From: Iris pallida
Taxonomy: Eukaryota > Streptophyta > Magnoliopsida > Asparagales > Iridaceae
Length of the DNA: 64,000 nucleotides
Reading direction: 5' to 3'
Assembly: GCA_029216955.1 (NCBI GenBank)
Contig: JANAVB010009599.1
Coordinates: forward strand, 4,987,264-5,051,263
The notes beneath the pieces were generated by a model. That model did not search any database. It was given only the letters and a program-made list of their open reading frames with translations, and was not told where the DNA came from. Below are positions 34,620 through 48,016 of the stretch, one piece after another. Positions within the stretch are counted from its first letter, which is position 1. Every line of letters starts with the position of its first letter. A program made the translations under genes and the position numbers.

Positions 34620-36846
34620 CGTTTTTAGTGGTGGCCCACGCAGGTCGAGAGTTGCATTAGTGCGATGTCGTGGTAGTGCAACGATTAGTTGTACTGCTGC
34701 GTGCCTGCGATAGGAACTAACGAATAGGCTTTAGCAGAGAGGTTACTCAATCACAGTTAGGACTACTTGAGAAGATTTCTGGGATGACCCTTAAGAATCT
34801 CATTATAAACTATCTCAAAATTCGATTTCGACAGTTTCTGTCTACTTCTTTGTTGATCGTTGAATTTGATTCTTGGTATTCATTATTGACTTGATTTTCT
34901 ACCAAGATAACATTATGGGCTAGGTTGCCTCAGTCATGGAATCTAAAGTCTTCTACAACCATATTAGTTGGTTTGGCGATGATATAGAGTCTGATTTTGG
35001 ATGTATTTCTCGGGTGTGGGAATTTAAAGTTTTCGCAGCCAAGCTAGCGGCAATGTAAAAATTTTCAATACCATAATTCTAGAGGTATGTACCTTAGTTA
35101 CGGACTCTATGGATTATCGATGTTGTACTTACTGGCATAATGAGGATTTTGGTAACATGGTTTTGAATAGACGGGTATGATTATCAGATTGCAGAATATA
35201 TACCATATAGATGGTGCCCTAGTATGGAGTAGGATATCAGCATGGATGTTGCTTAAGTTATGGATTAGATAGAGGGAGCTAGGCTACTTGTAGTGTAGAA
35301 CCATGCCCCACACCATCAGAGGGATATACCCTAGAAGGGCAAGGCTTTTGCTGCGGGTGACGAGTTAGCAGGTCTGTCCTTCCTGTCATTCTTTTCCATC
35401 TTGTTATGTGATTCCATTAGTACCTGTCAGGATGTATTGTGCTATGATAGATAGTATAGTGACCCTGTTCGAGACTATGAAATCATGACCATTATGACCA
35501 TATTTGTGAGCTTTTAGATAGAATTTTCTAGACCTTGATTGTTGGGGGTTTAACCTAGAAGGAGTATCATGATTGGACAGACCATATGATTATCAGATTG
35601 TATCTTGGAAGGATTTTTGAACATATCATCTCTACCTTTCGTTTCAGCCTTTTTCAAAAAATAAATTGTTTTGTTTCATCACCACTTAACCTAGGAGTAG
35701 GGATAACTTCAGATAACTAGTCTAATTCTTTGTAGAACTTCATTAGTTATAACTCTTTCATAGTATAATGGTTTGATAGCTTGTATTAGGACTTATTCTT
35801 AGGTATAGTAGTCTAGTTGACATTAGACTAGTACCCTTTCATAGTTAAATCTCTGTTGATTTTGACTATCAGTTTTACATATGATGTTAGTCTGCTCAGG
35901 AGGTAGTGACCCCTCCGGCTCACCAGAAGGATAGTAGGATATATTGATGGTTAGAACAGTGATATTTCGTAGGTGTACTTTAGAAACAACAATGATATTC
36001 GAGGTCAGTTTGTTTTGTGGACATGAATAATTTTAGGTTATTGATTCTCGAGATATTTCACATAAGATTGTGATGCTAAATTTAGGAATTTAGAAATGGA
36101 GAAGAGAATGTAACTATGAAGTGATGATAATACCAAAATTGAATAAGATGTTGGTAAGAGGATAGAGTGAACACAAAGATTTTGGGTTATGGGGAAATTT
36201 AAAGATTTTATGGAGGTTTTAAAATTTAAGAAGAATAATATTTGAAGGTGTACGTGAAGAAAATACGAATGTCGATTTTATGATAAAGAATAAGTTCCTG
36301 CATAACATAGTAGTATTAGCTTTGAATAAATTCGAGGACAGTGATTTGAACAAGTTCAAGGATTTCATAGACATTGATCTAGAGATTTTGGATGCAAGTT
36401 AGGATAAGGTGTAAAATTTTAAATTTTTGGGATGATTAAGTGGATAAAGGAGAGTAAGATCAGAAAGAAGGAATAAGAGTTTTAACAAGAGCATGATTCA
36501 TGAGAAATACCTTAGGAATTTAGGCCCTACTTCCAGGAGGGAGTTCTAGTCACCAGACCTAGTTGGAGGTGAGTTCTGACCTAGACTTTAGCATGTCTTT
36601 GATGAATTGATTCACCCTACTATTGCCTGTATGATTTGATACCTTGTGATTGCCTTGTGCTGTAGTATGGCTAGCATAGTTAGATGAGACCTCAGACTGA
36701 TATTGCCTGCCATGACCCTGTATGTTATTCTTTCAAATTTCATGATTTAGATGAGCTTCTAATACCATGATTGTTTGGGACAAGACTCTAGAAGGAGTAC
36801 GACCATCTTAATTTCGAGGACGAAATTTTTCTAAGGAGGGTAGACT
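34620..36846 (+). other. Element C interior, non-coding (2227 bp)
   Basis: No reading frame of 60 codons or more on either strand and no gag, RT or integrase motif. It starts with the leader GTTTTTAGTGGTGGCCCA. It ends CGAGGACGAAATTTTTCTAA and then AGGAGGGTAG, the usual end of a Tekay-type element. Either the coding part was deleted or the element never had one. Confidence 0.85.
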
Positions 36847-38987
36847 TGTAACACCCATTTTTCTAAAATGAGGGAAGTTTTAAATTTTTGTAAAAGTTTA
36901 TTATTTAATAATAGGATTTATGATTTATGGAGATTTTTAATTAATTTAATACTATTTGAAATTGGTGAATTATAATTTTGATGTGTTAGCTAGTTAACCC
37001 TAGAATTGTTGAGCCTAGAGACTAACCATGACCATGGGGACCTAACTATGTGATTAGAATGACTATTTACAACATTTTTGGCTTGAGGGTATTTTGGTTA
37101 TTTTGACTTTTTGGTGATTTTGAAAATTTATTAATTAAATATGTGCTATTTATTTAGTTGAGACTTGACCTAGAATCTTAGCCTAATCTAGATTAGCCTT
37201 GAGCTTAGAGTCTTGATTAGGATAACCTAGTAAATGACAAGATTAACAATATCTAGATATTTCTAAGTAGGATATTTTTTCCTTAGGATATTTGTAGAAA
37301 GATAGCCTTAGGACTAAATTGAACCAATGGGAGGACATAAAATTTGGTGGAGAAGCCTTAGCCACCCATCTACATCTAAACCCACTATAGGTAGGTTAGC
37401 CTCCTTTCCTTTCATTTCATTCCATCTTGCCTTTTTTCCTTCACAAAGTGTTCTTCCCCAAATTAGAGAGCTTCCCTCTTTGATTTGATCTCCAAATCCT
37501 TACATCCCTCAACCAAAACTTCCATCCAACCTTCTCATACTACCATGGGAGGGTGCTAGCAAAGATTTGGAGCAAAGTGCAAGAAAGAGTGTCCTTTTTG
37601 GAAGATCTTCGTGTCGGAGCCGTGTCCTTGGGAGTATCATTGGGATTCCACTCCCAATAGGTAAAATCATTCCTCTAAATTGATTTCCTACGCATAGTAG
37701 TTAGTTTTGAATCCATAGGAATAACCCCCATACATATGTACCCCATTTAGATTCAAATTTGAGGCCATTTGGAGCTCTCTTGAGGATTTTAAATATATGT
37801 CTTGTGTCCTACTTGATAGATCCCAAATTAGGATACCCCATGTGTATGTATGTATGCTAATAGTTTAAATAGATATTTAAATTCAATTTTAAAATGGTTA
37901 GAGAGTGGATTGATATTAGTTAGGATGGTTAGAATGAGTTTCATTTGGATACCTATGTTGGTATCTAAGTATCTTGGCTTACATGTGTTTCTTTTGTCTA
38001 AAATAACTCAAATTCGTCATAATATTCATCCACATTTTTATTAACCAAAGTAACTTAGAAATATCATAACTTTTAGCGTAGAATTCCGATTAATCTTCCA
38101 ATTTTTTTAAAAGAACCGTATCGAAGTTAGATTTCTAAATATATATTTTAGTAAGCCAAATTCTTTCGGGAACTTTCTGTAAAACTATTTGAGTGTCAGC
38201 TGTCTGAAAGACAAACGTGTTTCGGTGTTTTTGCGATTCCGGGAGCTTTCGGACACGAAAATGCGATCCGTTTGAAGTTTCGGAAAGCTAACACGAAGGG
38301 CTACCACATACTTTAATCATAGAATTTAGTGAAGGCCCAATTGGTACAGTATTGGTTTTAAGTAGAAGAGTGACTATACGACATAGGCATTTTGTGTAAC
38401 CTATGAGCCTATGTAGTATGGATATTAAATGAATGTAGAGTATGTAATTCATGATATGTCAGATGAAAGAAATGATATATATATGATATGTATCCTCTTT
38501 ACATTAATGTATAAATATGGTTGAATGCAAGCATGTAGGAATGCAATCAATGTAATGTATGTAAGCAATGCATAAATGCATGAATGAAAGAATGATATAC
38601 AATGTATGCATAAAAGTATATAATGAATGCTAGATACGAATGCAAGTATACATGTATTGATAGATATGAATGCATACTGTATACATAATGTAATGCAATA
38701 TATAATGATATCATGTATGGTAATGTAGAATATATGATGCAAGCATGTATATGTCCACCGTTTTCCTTTTTTCTTACATTTTTCCTTTCTTTCCCTTTCC
38801 ATTTCAGTTTTCCCCCCTTTTCCCCTCTTATATTTTTACATGTTGTACACAATATATATAGTGTATAGATGCATGTAAGTATGTAGTATGCATGAATGAC
38901 ATATATGTAATGAAAATAAGTATATGTATGCAACTTAATGATATGTGAATGGATATAATACATGAACTGAAGTATGCATGTATATGA

Positions 38988-38994
38988 GATATAT

Positions 38995-39054
<60 letters not shown>
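38988..39054. repeat. (TA)n-(TG)n microsatellite
   Basis: About 42 bases of TA repeats with one interruption, then about 12 TG repeats. The 5' LTR has only a short TATATATATATGTG at this place (32472-32486). Confidence 0.95.
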
Positions 39055-39748
39055 TAAGGTAATGTAATATATGTATTCACATATATTTTGAGTTAAATAT
39101 ATGAGTTTGTATGCATGTATGTAGGAATGAATGTAATATAATGTAGCGTATGCATATATGAATATAATATATGCAAGTATATAATGTATTCAAATATGTA
39201 TGTATGCATCTATTTATGTATGTATAGGTGCATGAATGAATACAAGTATGCATATATGATATGTATGTAGGCATATATGTAATGTATGTATGTATACATG
39301 ATATGTATGTATGCATGTATACAATGTAAGTATGTTTGTATGCATTTCTATAAACTGAGTTAACCTATAACCTTTTACGCACATGCATTCATACACCCTT
39401 TGACACCATGTATCCCATGTCACATACACCTACCTATTACTAAATCTGAGAACATTAACACATATCCTTTCACACGCATGTCACACACACACTCACTTAC
39501 TCTCTTACCTCTCATTCTCTCTCTCTCTCTATGTATATATATGTATGTGACTATATATATAGCTTTCCTATATATGTCTATGTATATGAATATGTGAATG
39601 TGAATAATATATATACATTATATGACTATGTTTGTGTGCCTTGTTAGCTTATTTAGTTTTGTGCTTGGTTTAGCAAGTGACTTAGGCTATGAGTTAGTAG
39701 CTATATTGGATACTTGATTTGCATAGACTTAGTTTGTTTCGACCTAGA

Positions 39749-39872
39749 ATTGACTAACCTAGACTAGTTAACCATAGTTGACCAAACCATAGCTAGTTTG
39801 ACCACAGTTGACTAGAGTTGACCTAGTTTGACTTTATAGTTGACCGGAGTTGACCAAGAGTTGACTTTGACC
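39749..39872 (+). promoter_or_regulatory. W-box core cluster, 3' LTR copy
   Basis: Ten TTGAC cores. One (GTTGACC) has mutated to GTTAACC relative to the 5' LTR, and TTTGACC has appeared where the 5' LTR has GTTGATC. Confidence 0.6.
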
Positions 39873-40205
39873 TAGATTCACTTAGACTCATGTAGATTGC
39901 ATTATAATTTCAATTACCATATAAATTGAACTCTTTATAACCTGTGTTGCTCTAACTAGGACTCTGTGACTCCAGTTGGCCATCTTTTTATATCAGCTGT
40001 TCAGGGTATCAGACGAGTACATTCTCTGATCGTTTCATACTTGTTATATTTTTGCTCTAGATTACTTTACTTGATGCTGTCACGTTATCATCCCGAATTG
40101 GTACTATATGGATCTTTTCATAGGATGTTATCCCCCTTAATGGGCGCTTCGGATACTTATGTCGTGTGTTTCATGTACATCAAGTATTCCTTGCTCTTGC
40201 GTTAT

Positions 40206-40295
40206 TCATGTACACTCATGTTCTCTCATGTTCTTTCATGTACGCTCATGTACTTTCATATGCTCTCATGTACGTTCATGTTTCCTCATGTGCTT
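40206..40295 (+). repeat. Strict 10-bp TCATGT array, 3' LTR copy
   Basis: Nine decamers in the same phase as in the 5' LTR, with a few base differences (e.g. TCATAT for TCATGT) but no indel. Confidence 0.85.
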
Positions 40296-40392
40296 TGTGT
40301 GTAACCAAAACATCATGTTCGTAACGTAACTTGACTGGATCCTTGTGTATTGATTGTGGGTAGGTGTGAGTATAAATGGTCACGTGATTTAC

Positions 40393-43003
40393 TGTAACAC
40401 CTGTAGTTCGTATTACGTATTTTGGTATACGTATACATATTTTGACTCATATTGTATGTCTCATTTCATGGTTTATTTTGGGCATTTCGGCTGCTTGGTT
40501 TGGCTTGATTCAGTTTTTGCATGTGGACCAACCCCTACCTACCACCATCCCTCATTTATTAACCCACTAACCCATTCTCTCTCCTCATTCACTTCTTTAT
40601 TTACTCTTTTCCTTCCTCCATTAACTCTCTCCACCGACCAGAGAGAGAGGCTTAGGCAAGTACAACTTACTTCATGGAGGAACTCAGATTCTGTTGTTCC
40701 ATTGTCTTCCTCATGAGATTCTAAGTCACCTTAGTATTTAGCATTTTCGAATTCCATGGCTCATTTCATGTAGATCTAAGTTTTAGCATTTTGATCTTCA
40801 TGGTTTTGATCTTCTAAAACTTGGTTGTTTCCGAAATGGAGAGTTCCATGTAGTAAAGATTTTGATTTTACGCAAGTTTGGCTCTTTAATGGTTGGATTT
40901 CATCGAGACTTGACCGAGATGGGGCTTACTTGAGTTCGTGAGCTTTTACGCCTGCTTGTCTTGGCCATGGGGAGAAGATGAAGTTTTACGCACACGTTCT
41001 AACGTGTTAGCGTAGTGTTTTAACCTTTACACCCACATTTTACGTGACAGCGTATTATTCAGCCTTTTACGCACCCGCATTTGTGTGCCAGCGTACTCCG
41101 TTCTACGCCGAGTTCATTCGAACTTTACGCTCGGGGCCCTCCCGCTCGCGTAGAATCGTGCTCGCATAGACTCTGGCTCGAGCAGACTCTCGCGTGCGTA
41201 GAGTTTCACTCGCGTAGAGCCTCGCTTAGCATAAAACCCCACCTGCGTGCACCCTTGCTCGCATAGAGCTATCTCATCTTACTTTTGCTAGCGTAATGCC
41301 ACTTTACGCTTGAGGCCCCTTGGCCTAGCGCAGTAGTACGCGCGTAGAGTCTTGCTCGAGTGTTTCCTCGCGTAGGGTCTTGCTCGAGTGTTTCCTCGTG
41401 TAGAGCTTGCTCGCGTAGAGTTTCACTAGCGTAATACCAGTAGTACGTGCGTAGAGACTTTGAGTCCCTATGGCGTACGCCTTTATCCTTTTATAACCTT
41501 ACGCTTTTTGTCATGAACTTGATAATCACGAATTTATTTAGTATGTTTGAAATGATAATTGTACACGGCATGGTATGGAGTAAACATGATATGACTTTAT
41601 ATGACATGACATGACAAGACAAGCAAGCATGAAGAAAACTATTGAACGCTGTTGCGACTGCTAGCATGACATGACAAGAATGAATGGCCTGGACACCGTA
41701 GACGATTGTGTTTGTACAAGTGAACCAGTATGGTCTTGTATCATGTCTAGGACAGGGACCCCTGAGTACCACGGTCAGGGGTACCTACTTAAACTGATTA
41801 AGACTAATAACTAGAATAATCCAGTAGTCATAAAGAGATTTGCCAGCTACAAGCAATCCCGTTATCTGGATGCCCCATCATGGGATCTGTAGCCTGCCGT
41901 CGAGTAGGGCACATTTCCAGTACACTGTCATATGTTGCACCCTTCAAGCTACCTAAGGGTACATGTGTTCTTTGGACAATGTACCCATATGAATTCAACC
42001 CCTAAATTATGTCCGGATAGCCTGGATGGTCTGCAGGGCTTGTGGTTGTAGAATAATCTCATTGCATCTTGTTAGTAATTCGGCCAGAGATAATCCTAGT
42101 TAGTTAAAGTTCAAGCCGTACTCATTGCTTAGCCGTAATTTGATTGGATGGAGTCTAAACCAGTCTAGTCTTGTCCGGATCCTGTAAAAGATTGTTACAT
42201 GACCTGAATGCTGGTGCTTTACTTTATCGATAAATAGTAGGAAACCAAGTTCCGTTCAGATGAAGGGTTACAACCCCGGTCCTTATTTGGTTTAAGGGAT
42301 GTAACATGGTTATCTGAATAGTCCCATGGTTATCTTATCGTATATCATCATGATTGACCATATCTCCAGTTTTCTTTATATTACTATGTTTTATGTTAAT
42401 TGCTGGTTTTAGTTCTTAAGTGAAGCCTCCTTTGTGGTACTTGCTCTTTCTGGGATCTGACCCAGCTGGTTTTGTATGGCCAGATACCGGAGTAGCTCCA
42501 GAGGATCTCCCTACCTTCCAGCCAGATGGTGACTACCATGCATAACCCTGGCAACGAGTGGGTTTTATTTTGCTCTCCCACTCTATTATAAAATTATTCT
42601 TTTGAGGCGTTTAGCCGACGAGTACGTGTTAGTTTGATTGCACTTTACTTACTGTCTTTCTACGGGCTGTAACATGATTGACAAATCCTAGGATTGATCA
42701 TGTATGACTGAAACTCTTGCTAGTCTTCATATTTTGTATGACTAGCTTCATGATCATTCAAATGTGTAATGTATGGAACGCCTTACTATTATATATTTGG
42801 TTCTCTGACATCTTGTAACTACTATTACTTGCTTGAGATTGAGACAATAGGCTTGTTCATGACCATAAGAGACCGATGGCTTGTAGTTAAACCCTCATGT
42901 ATCTAGACAGTCGTGACCGTATAGCGAGGTGGGTTGCACTTTAATATATGTAGCTGGCTATGTCCGCCCTCGCTCTCCAGTATTCTGGTTCTGGGGCGTT
43001 ACA
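40393..43003 (+). repeat. Element B 5' LTR (2611 bp)
   Basis: TGTAACACCTGTAG to TTCTGGGGCGTTACA. The 3' 1.3 kb matches the element A LTRs, while the 5' part and its tandem array differ. Confidence 0.93.
40983..41480 (+). repeat. CpG-rich GCGTAGAG array in element B LTR
   Basis: Many copies of (C)GCGTAGAGTCTTGCTCGAG, TTTACGC and TCGCGTAGAG motifs. CpG density is high compared with the rest of the element. Counterpart at 48605-49115 in the 3' LTR. Confidence 0.85.
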
Positions 43004-43196
43004 TGGTTTTAGTGGTGGCCCATGCATGTCTTAAAAATCAAGATATGTGAGGGTTTACCGAATAAATGTCTCAATCACCACTCGTCCTTGATCTCTGCTC
43101 GTATCTTCTAAATCCCTGAAAATTATGACCTGATCACATGCTTGTATCTTTGATCTGTCCTGGTCCTTCCTTATTGTTTCCTATGTCGTCTTCTTT
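43004..43196 (+). other. Element B untranslated leader
   Basis: TGGTTTTAGTGGTGGCCCAT directly after the LTR, then sequence similar to the element A leader. ATG 43183 is out of frame with gag. Confidence 0.55.
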
Positions 43197-44497
43197 AGCT
43201 GTATTGTTCCTGGTCCTGCCAATCATCCGGAAGAAGCTCCGCGAGTACCCCCCAACAAGAAGATCAAGCTCAGCACTCAGGGGTAGCATCCTGAGTCATG
43301 CTTCCCGGAGGTCCAGAGCCCCCAGTACAGCCAGCCCAGCCTACAAGACAGGATGATGGAGTCTTGGTTGGACTCATCCGAGAGTTGATTGCATCACAGG
43401 ATCGTCGGGGTGATGCATTGCACCAGACAGTACAAGATGTCTTGAGCAGATGAGGTCATCCAGGTAACAGTGCGGCCAACAGCTTTAAGCGCTTGAACCG
43501 TCCTTTCTTCGATAGCAGTGAAGATGCTATTGCCGCAGACGCTTGGCTGCAGGATACTGAGGTTATTCTAGAAGCAGCCAGGACCCCCGAGGGCGAGAAG
43601 GTGGCCGTAGTGCGCCTGCAGTTATTGGATCTAGCCCGCAGCTGGTGGGCGTCGCAGGCGGATGGATTAGTGGCACCTATTGCTTGGACAGTATTCCGTG
43701 AGAGATTCCGGACCAAGTATTTTGACGCTGTAGCTTGGTACGATCTGCAGACGAGGTTCACTAATTTGAAGCAGATGGGCAGGACGGTCGATGGATATGC
43801 GGCCGAGTTTTCCAGACTTAGTCGGTTTGCTCCCACCTTGGTGGCGATCGAGTTCGACAGAGCTCAGCGGTTCCAGCAGGGACTCCACCTGGAGATTTTA
43901 CTGGAAGTGGAGCAGTTTGAGCATTAGACTTTTGATGCAGTATTGAGAGCAACGAATAGGCATGAGTATACCTCCCAGAGGATTGTGAATCGGACCGGGA
44001 GTTGGAAGAGGTCTCACGGCCAGATAAACCAGTCTTCAGCACCAGCCCCGGCAGCTCGGGCTTTGACCATTGGAGCTCCGAGGCGGGCGGCTTCTGTTAC
44101 GTCGGTTTAGCATTCGACCCCGGCGTATCCCCAGCAGCAGCAAAAGCAGTCTTCCACAATAGGTTGCGCTCATTGTGGGAAGCCAGGGCATGTGGTGTCA
44201 GAGTGTCACATAGCACAGGATTTGTGCTTGGTTTATGGAGCACCGGACCACATGGTTGGGAATTGCTCGAATAGGGGGAGTTCCACTTCTTCGACCTTTT
44301 TTAGTCCCTCGGTTAGGAGACCAGCCCCAGTACCAGTCCAGCAGCAGCAGCAGTACCCATTTCCGAGGTCCTTGCCACCTCAATCCCAAGTATTTTAGCA
44401 GCAGAGACCTCAGCAGTATGCGCAATTCCAAGCTCAGACCCAGAACTGCCAAAGAGGTTTCCAGCAGAGGGGACCAGCACCCCGAGGGTAAGGTCAA
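43197..44497 (+). pseudogene. gag: Element B gag (capsid and zinc knuckles)
   Basis: Capsid core FDSSEDAIAADAWLQDTE, VAVVRLQLLDLARSWWA, WYDLQTRFTNLKQM and FQQGLHLEILLEVEQFEH in one frame. Stops at about 43452 (TGA for Arg), 43925, 44108, 44397 and 44491, most readable as Gln or Arg codons in element A. Knuckle 1, CAHCGKPGHVVSEC, is complete; knuckle 2 is CLVYGAPDHMVGNC with its second Cys changed to Tyr, the reverse of the situation in element A. A Gln-rich linker (QQQQQ, QQRPQQ) follows. Confidence 0.87.
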
Positions 44498-44959
44498 GTG
44501 ATGGCCTTGACCATGGAGGAGGAGTTAGCATCAGGTGAGGTAGTGGCAGGTACTATTCTCGTCAACTCCTTTCCAGCATCAGCATTATTTGATTCTAGTG
44601 CATCACATTCATTTATATCTGCACGATTCGTGACACGGATAGGACTGGAGCCCGAGTCATTATCAGTAAGGCTCAATATACTTACTGGTAACGGACTTGT
44701 GGGAGTAGATAGAGTATTTTTCTCATGTCGGATTGTAGTTAGCGGTAGAGAGTTTCCCGCTAGGTTGATAGAATTTTCGATGGCCGATTATGATGTGGTC
44801 TTAGGGATGGATTGGTTGAGGGACCAGTATGCTAGAATAGATTGCCATATCGGCAAGATTATTTTTAGTATTCCTGGTGAGCCAGAGCTTTCGTTCTTCC
44901 GAGGCGGAGTAGAACCTTCACCTCTAGTGTTGCAGATGGCAGTGGCAGTAGCAGTTTAG
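44498..44959 (+). pseudogene. Element B aspartic protease domain
   Basis: ILVNSFPASALFDSS shows the catalytic D-S-G motif changed to D-S-S, followed by ASHSFIS and YDVVLGMDWL. The Gly-to-Ser change in the active-site turn is expected to inactivate the protease. Stop at 44957 (TAG; CAG in element A). Confidence 0.87.
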
Positions 44960-46321
44960 TTTCCCAGAATTGTAGAAGAATTTCCCGATGTTTTCCCCGA
45001 GGAGCTTCCAGGTATGCCACCAGAGAGGGAAATTGAGTTCACCATTGATTTGATTCCCGGGTCAGCACCAGTGTCGGAGAGAGTCTACCGGATGGCACCG
45101 TCAGAATTGGAGATCTTGTACAAGATGATTGAAGAACTTAGAACCAAGGAATTCATTCGTGCTAGTGGACCGCCTTGGGGAGCCCCGATGCTTCTTGTGA
45201 AAAAGAAGGATGGTACGTCCAGATTATGTGTTGACTATCGTACCTTTAACTCAGTAACAATCAAGAACAGATATCCTCTCCCGAGGATAGATGACTTGTT
45301 TGATCAACTCAAAGGGGCGTCCGTATTTTTGAAGATTGATTTACGATCAGGATACCAACAGATCAGAGTCAGAGAGCAGGACATCCCGAATACAGCATTC
45401 AGATCGAGGTATGGGCATTGGGAGTTTCTTGTTATGCCATTTGGAGCAACCAATATGCCAGCTGTATTCATGGACCTCATGAATTGCATTTTCATGCCAT
45501 ACTTGGATCAGTTCGTGATTGTGTTTATAGATGACATCCTGGTCTATAGCAAGAGTGAGGCGGAGCATGAGCAGCATCTCCGTGTAGTTCTTCAGATTCT
45601 CAGGAAGTACCAATTGCATGCCAAGTTCAGTAAATGCGAGTTCTGGCTCGATCACATTTCATACTTGGGTCATATCATCACCAGAGGTGGAGTAGAAGTG
45701 GATCCCTAGAAGATTGTAGCCATTGAGACATGGCCAGTACCCAGCACTGTTACAGAAGTTTGCAGTTTCCTTGGCTTGGCCGGCTACTACCGGCAATTTG
45801 TTTCAGACTTTGCTCGAATTTCAGCACCTATGACCCAATTGACCCGCAAGGATGTGCAGTTCGTTTGGACAACAAAATTTCATGAATCTTTTGAGAAGTT
45901 GAAGCGAGGTTTGATGACGACACCCATTCTCATGCTTCCAGATGGGACTAGAGGATTTTCAGTATATTGTGATGATTCAGGCAGAGGTTTAGGATGTCTT
46001 TTGATGCAGCATGGAAAGGTAATAGCTTATGCATTACATCAGCTTTGTGATCATGAGAGGAATTACCCTACCCATGACTTGGAGCTGGCAGCAGTAGTCT
46101 TTGTACTTAAGCTGTGGAGACATTACTTGTATGGAGATAGGATGGTAATTTTCACCGACCACAAGAGCCTGAAGTATATATTCACCCAGAAGGATCTCAA
46201 CATTCGTCAGAGGAGATGGCTAGAGCTACTTGTGGATTATGACATCAACCTGCAGTATCATCCTGGGAAGGCCAACGTAGTAGCAGATGCATTGAGCAGG
46301 AGAGCCAGGCTTATTTTCTAA
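44960..46321 (+). pseudogene. Element B reverse transcriptase and RNase H
   Basis: Nearly intact. RT motifs are [35 protein letters not shown] and the intact palm motif [16 protein letters not shown]. One stop (TAG for Gln, 45707-45709) precedes the [11 protein letters not shown] connection. RNase H has [19 protein letters not shown] (normally CDAS), [19 protein letters not shown] and [16 protein letters not shown], and ends in [10 protein letters not shown] with a frameshift near 46315. Confidence 0.9.
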
Positions 46322-47850
46322 CAACACAACCAGAGTTGTTAGCAGACCTTCAGAAGATGGGTATTGAAGTTGTTCTTCCTACCCATGTGGCGTTGATAGC
46401 CAGTATGCAAGTTCAATCCAATATAGTTAAGAGGATCAAGTTAGCTCAGTCAGCAGATTCTAAGCTTCAGCGGCTTAGGGTAGAATGTGTAGCAGGACGA
46501 AGACAAGAGTTAAGTATTCATGAAGACGATACACTTCGGCATGGGAGGCATCTTTGTGTACCTAGTGGTGATATCAGACAGGAGATCATGGCAGAGGCTT
46601 ACAGTTCTCAGTATTCAATTCATCCAGATGGTACACAGATGTACCGAGATATCTAGCAGCATTTCTGGTGGAATGGCATGAAGAGGGAGATAGTCCGGTT
46701 TGTCTCTCGGTGTTTGGTTTGCCAACAAGTTAAAGTTGAACATCAGAGACCGGCTGGACTTCTTCAGCCCTTGTCGATTCCAGAATGGAAATGGGAGCAC
46801 ATTACCACAGATTTTGTGACTGGATTATCTAGGTCCCCGGCCGGTAGAGATGCTATTTGGGTTATTATAGACAGGCTCACAAAGGTGGCTCACTTTCTCC
46901 CGTTCAGAGTTGGTCAGTCGACAGCTCAGCTAGCAGAGATGTACCTCAGGCAGATTGTCAGATTTCATGATGTACCAGCCAGTATCACCTCAGACAGGGA
47001 TTCAAGGTTTACGTCACACTTTTGGCACAGTCTGCAAGAGAGTTTGGAAACTCACCTCCAGTTCAGCTCAGCTTATCATCCACAGACAGATGGTCAGTTA
47101 GAGCATACCATACGAACCTTGGAAGATATGTTACGATCTTGTATACTCGACTTCGGTGGTTCGTGGGAGGATCACCTGTACCTGGTAGAATTCTCGTATA
47201 ACAATAGTTTCTAAGCCAGTATCCAGATGGCACCGTTCGAGGCACTTTATGGTAGGAAGTGTAGATCCCTGCTGGCATGAAACGATATTGGAGAGAGGCA
47301 GATGCTCGGTTCAGAAATGATTACTCAGACAGTTGAGGTGGTCAGAAGAGTTAGAGATCATCTTCGCGTCGCACAAGATCGCCAGCATCATTGGGCTGAT
47401 TCTCATCCGCGTCCCCTTGAGTTTTCTGTCGGCGACCATGTATTCCTGAGGATCTCACCAACCCGTGGCGTCATTCGTTTTGGCATACGGAGAAAGCTTA
47501 GTCCTAGGTATATAGGACTGTTTGATATTCTAGAGCGAGTAGGAGATGTGTTCTATCGTCTCACTCTTCCGCCGTCGTTACGTGAGGTGTATGATGTCTT
47601 CCATGTATCCCAATTGCGATGGTATATCCCGGATCCGAGTCATGTCCTTGATGATTCAAAATTGGTTGTTGGTACAAACCTTTCGTATGAGGAAAGGCCC
47701 GTATCCATATTGGACTGGAGAGAGAAGATACTCAAGAACAAGACTATTAGTTTAGTCCGTGTTGCTTGGGGTCAGCACTCTTTGGGTGAGTCAACATGGG
47801 AGCGTGAGGATGATATCCGATCACGATATCCCGACATGTTCAACTCGTAA
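46322..47850 (+). pseudogene. Element B integrase and chromodomain
   Basis: Zinc site HxxxH to FVSRCLVCQQVK, core [33 protein letters not shown] (second Asp) and YHPQTDGQLEHT (Glu changed in the usual SERT to LEHT). Stops at about 46654, 47212 and 47278. The end has SLREVYDVFHVSQLRWYI, the chromodomain SLVRVAWGQHSLGESTWERE and DDIRSRYPDMFNS with a normal TAA. This is the Tekay-type chromodomain, thought to guide insertion into heterochromatin. Confidence 0.9.
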
Positions 47851-48016
47851 GGTATAATGTCTTTCTTATGCCTTATGCTCTCGATTTCTTGCTTGAATAA
47901 ATGATTGTATGGTAGACTGCTTAGTATAGCTTGTCTGCAATTAGTATAGCTTGTCCTTGCCTCTCTAGCCGCTTAATTAAATTTTAAGGACAAAATTCTT
48001 TTAAGGTGGGTAGAGT

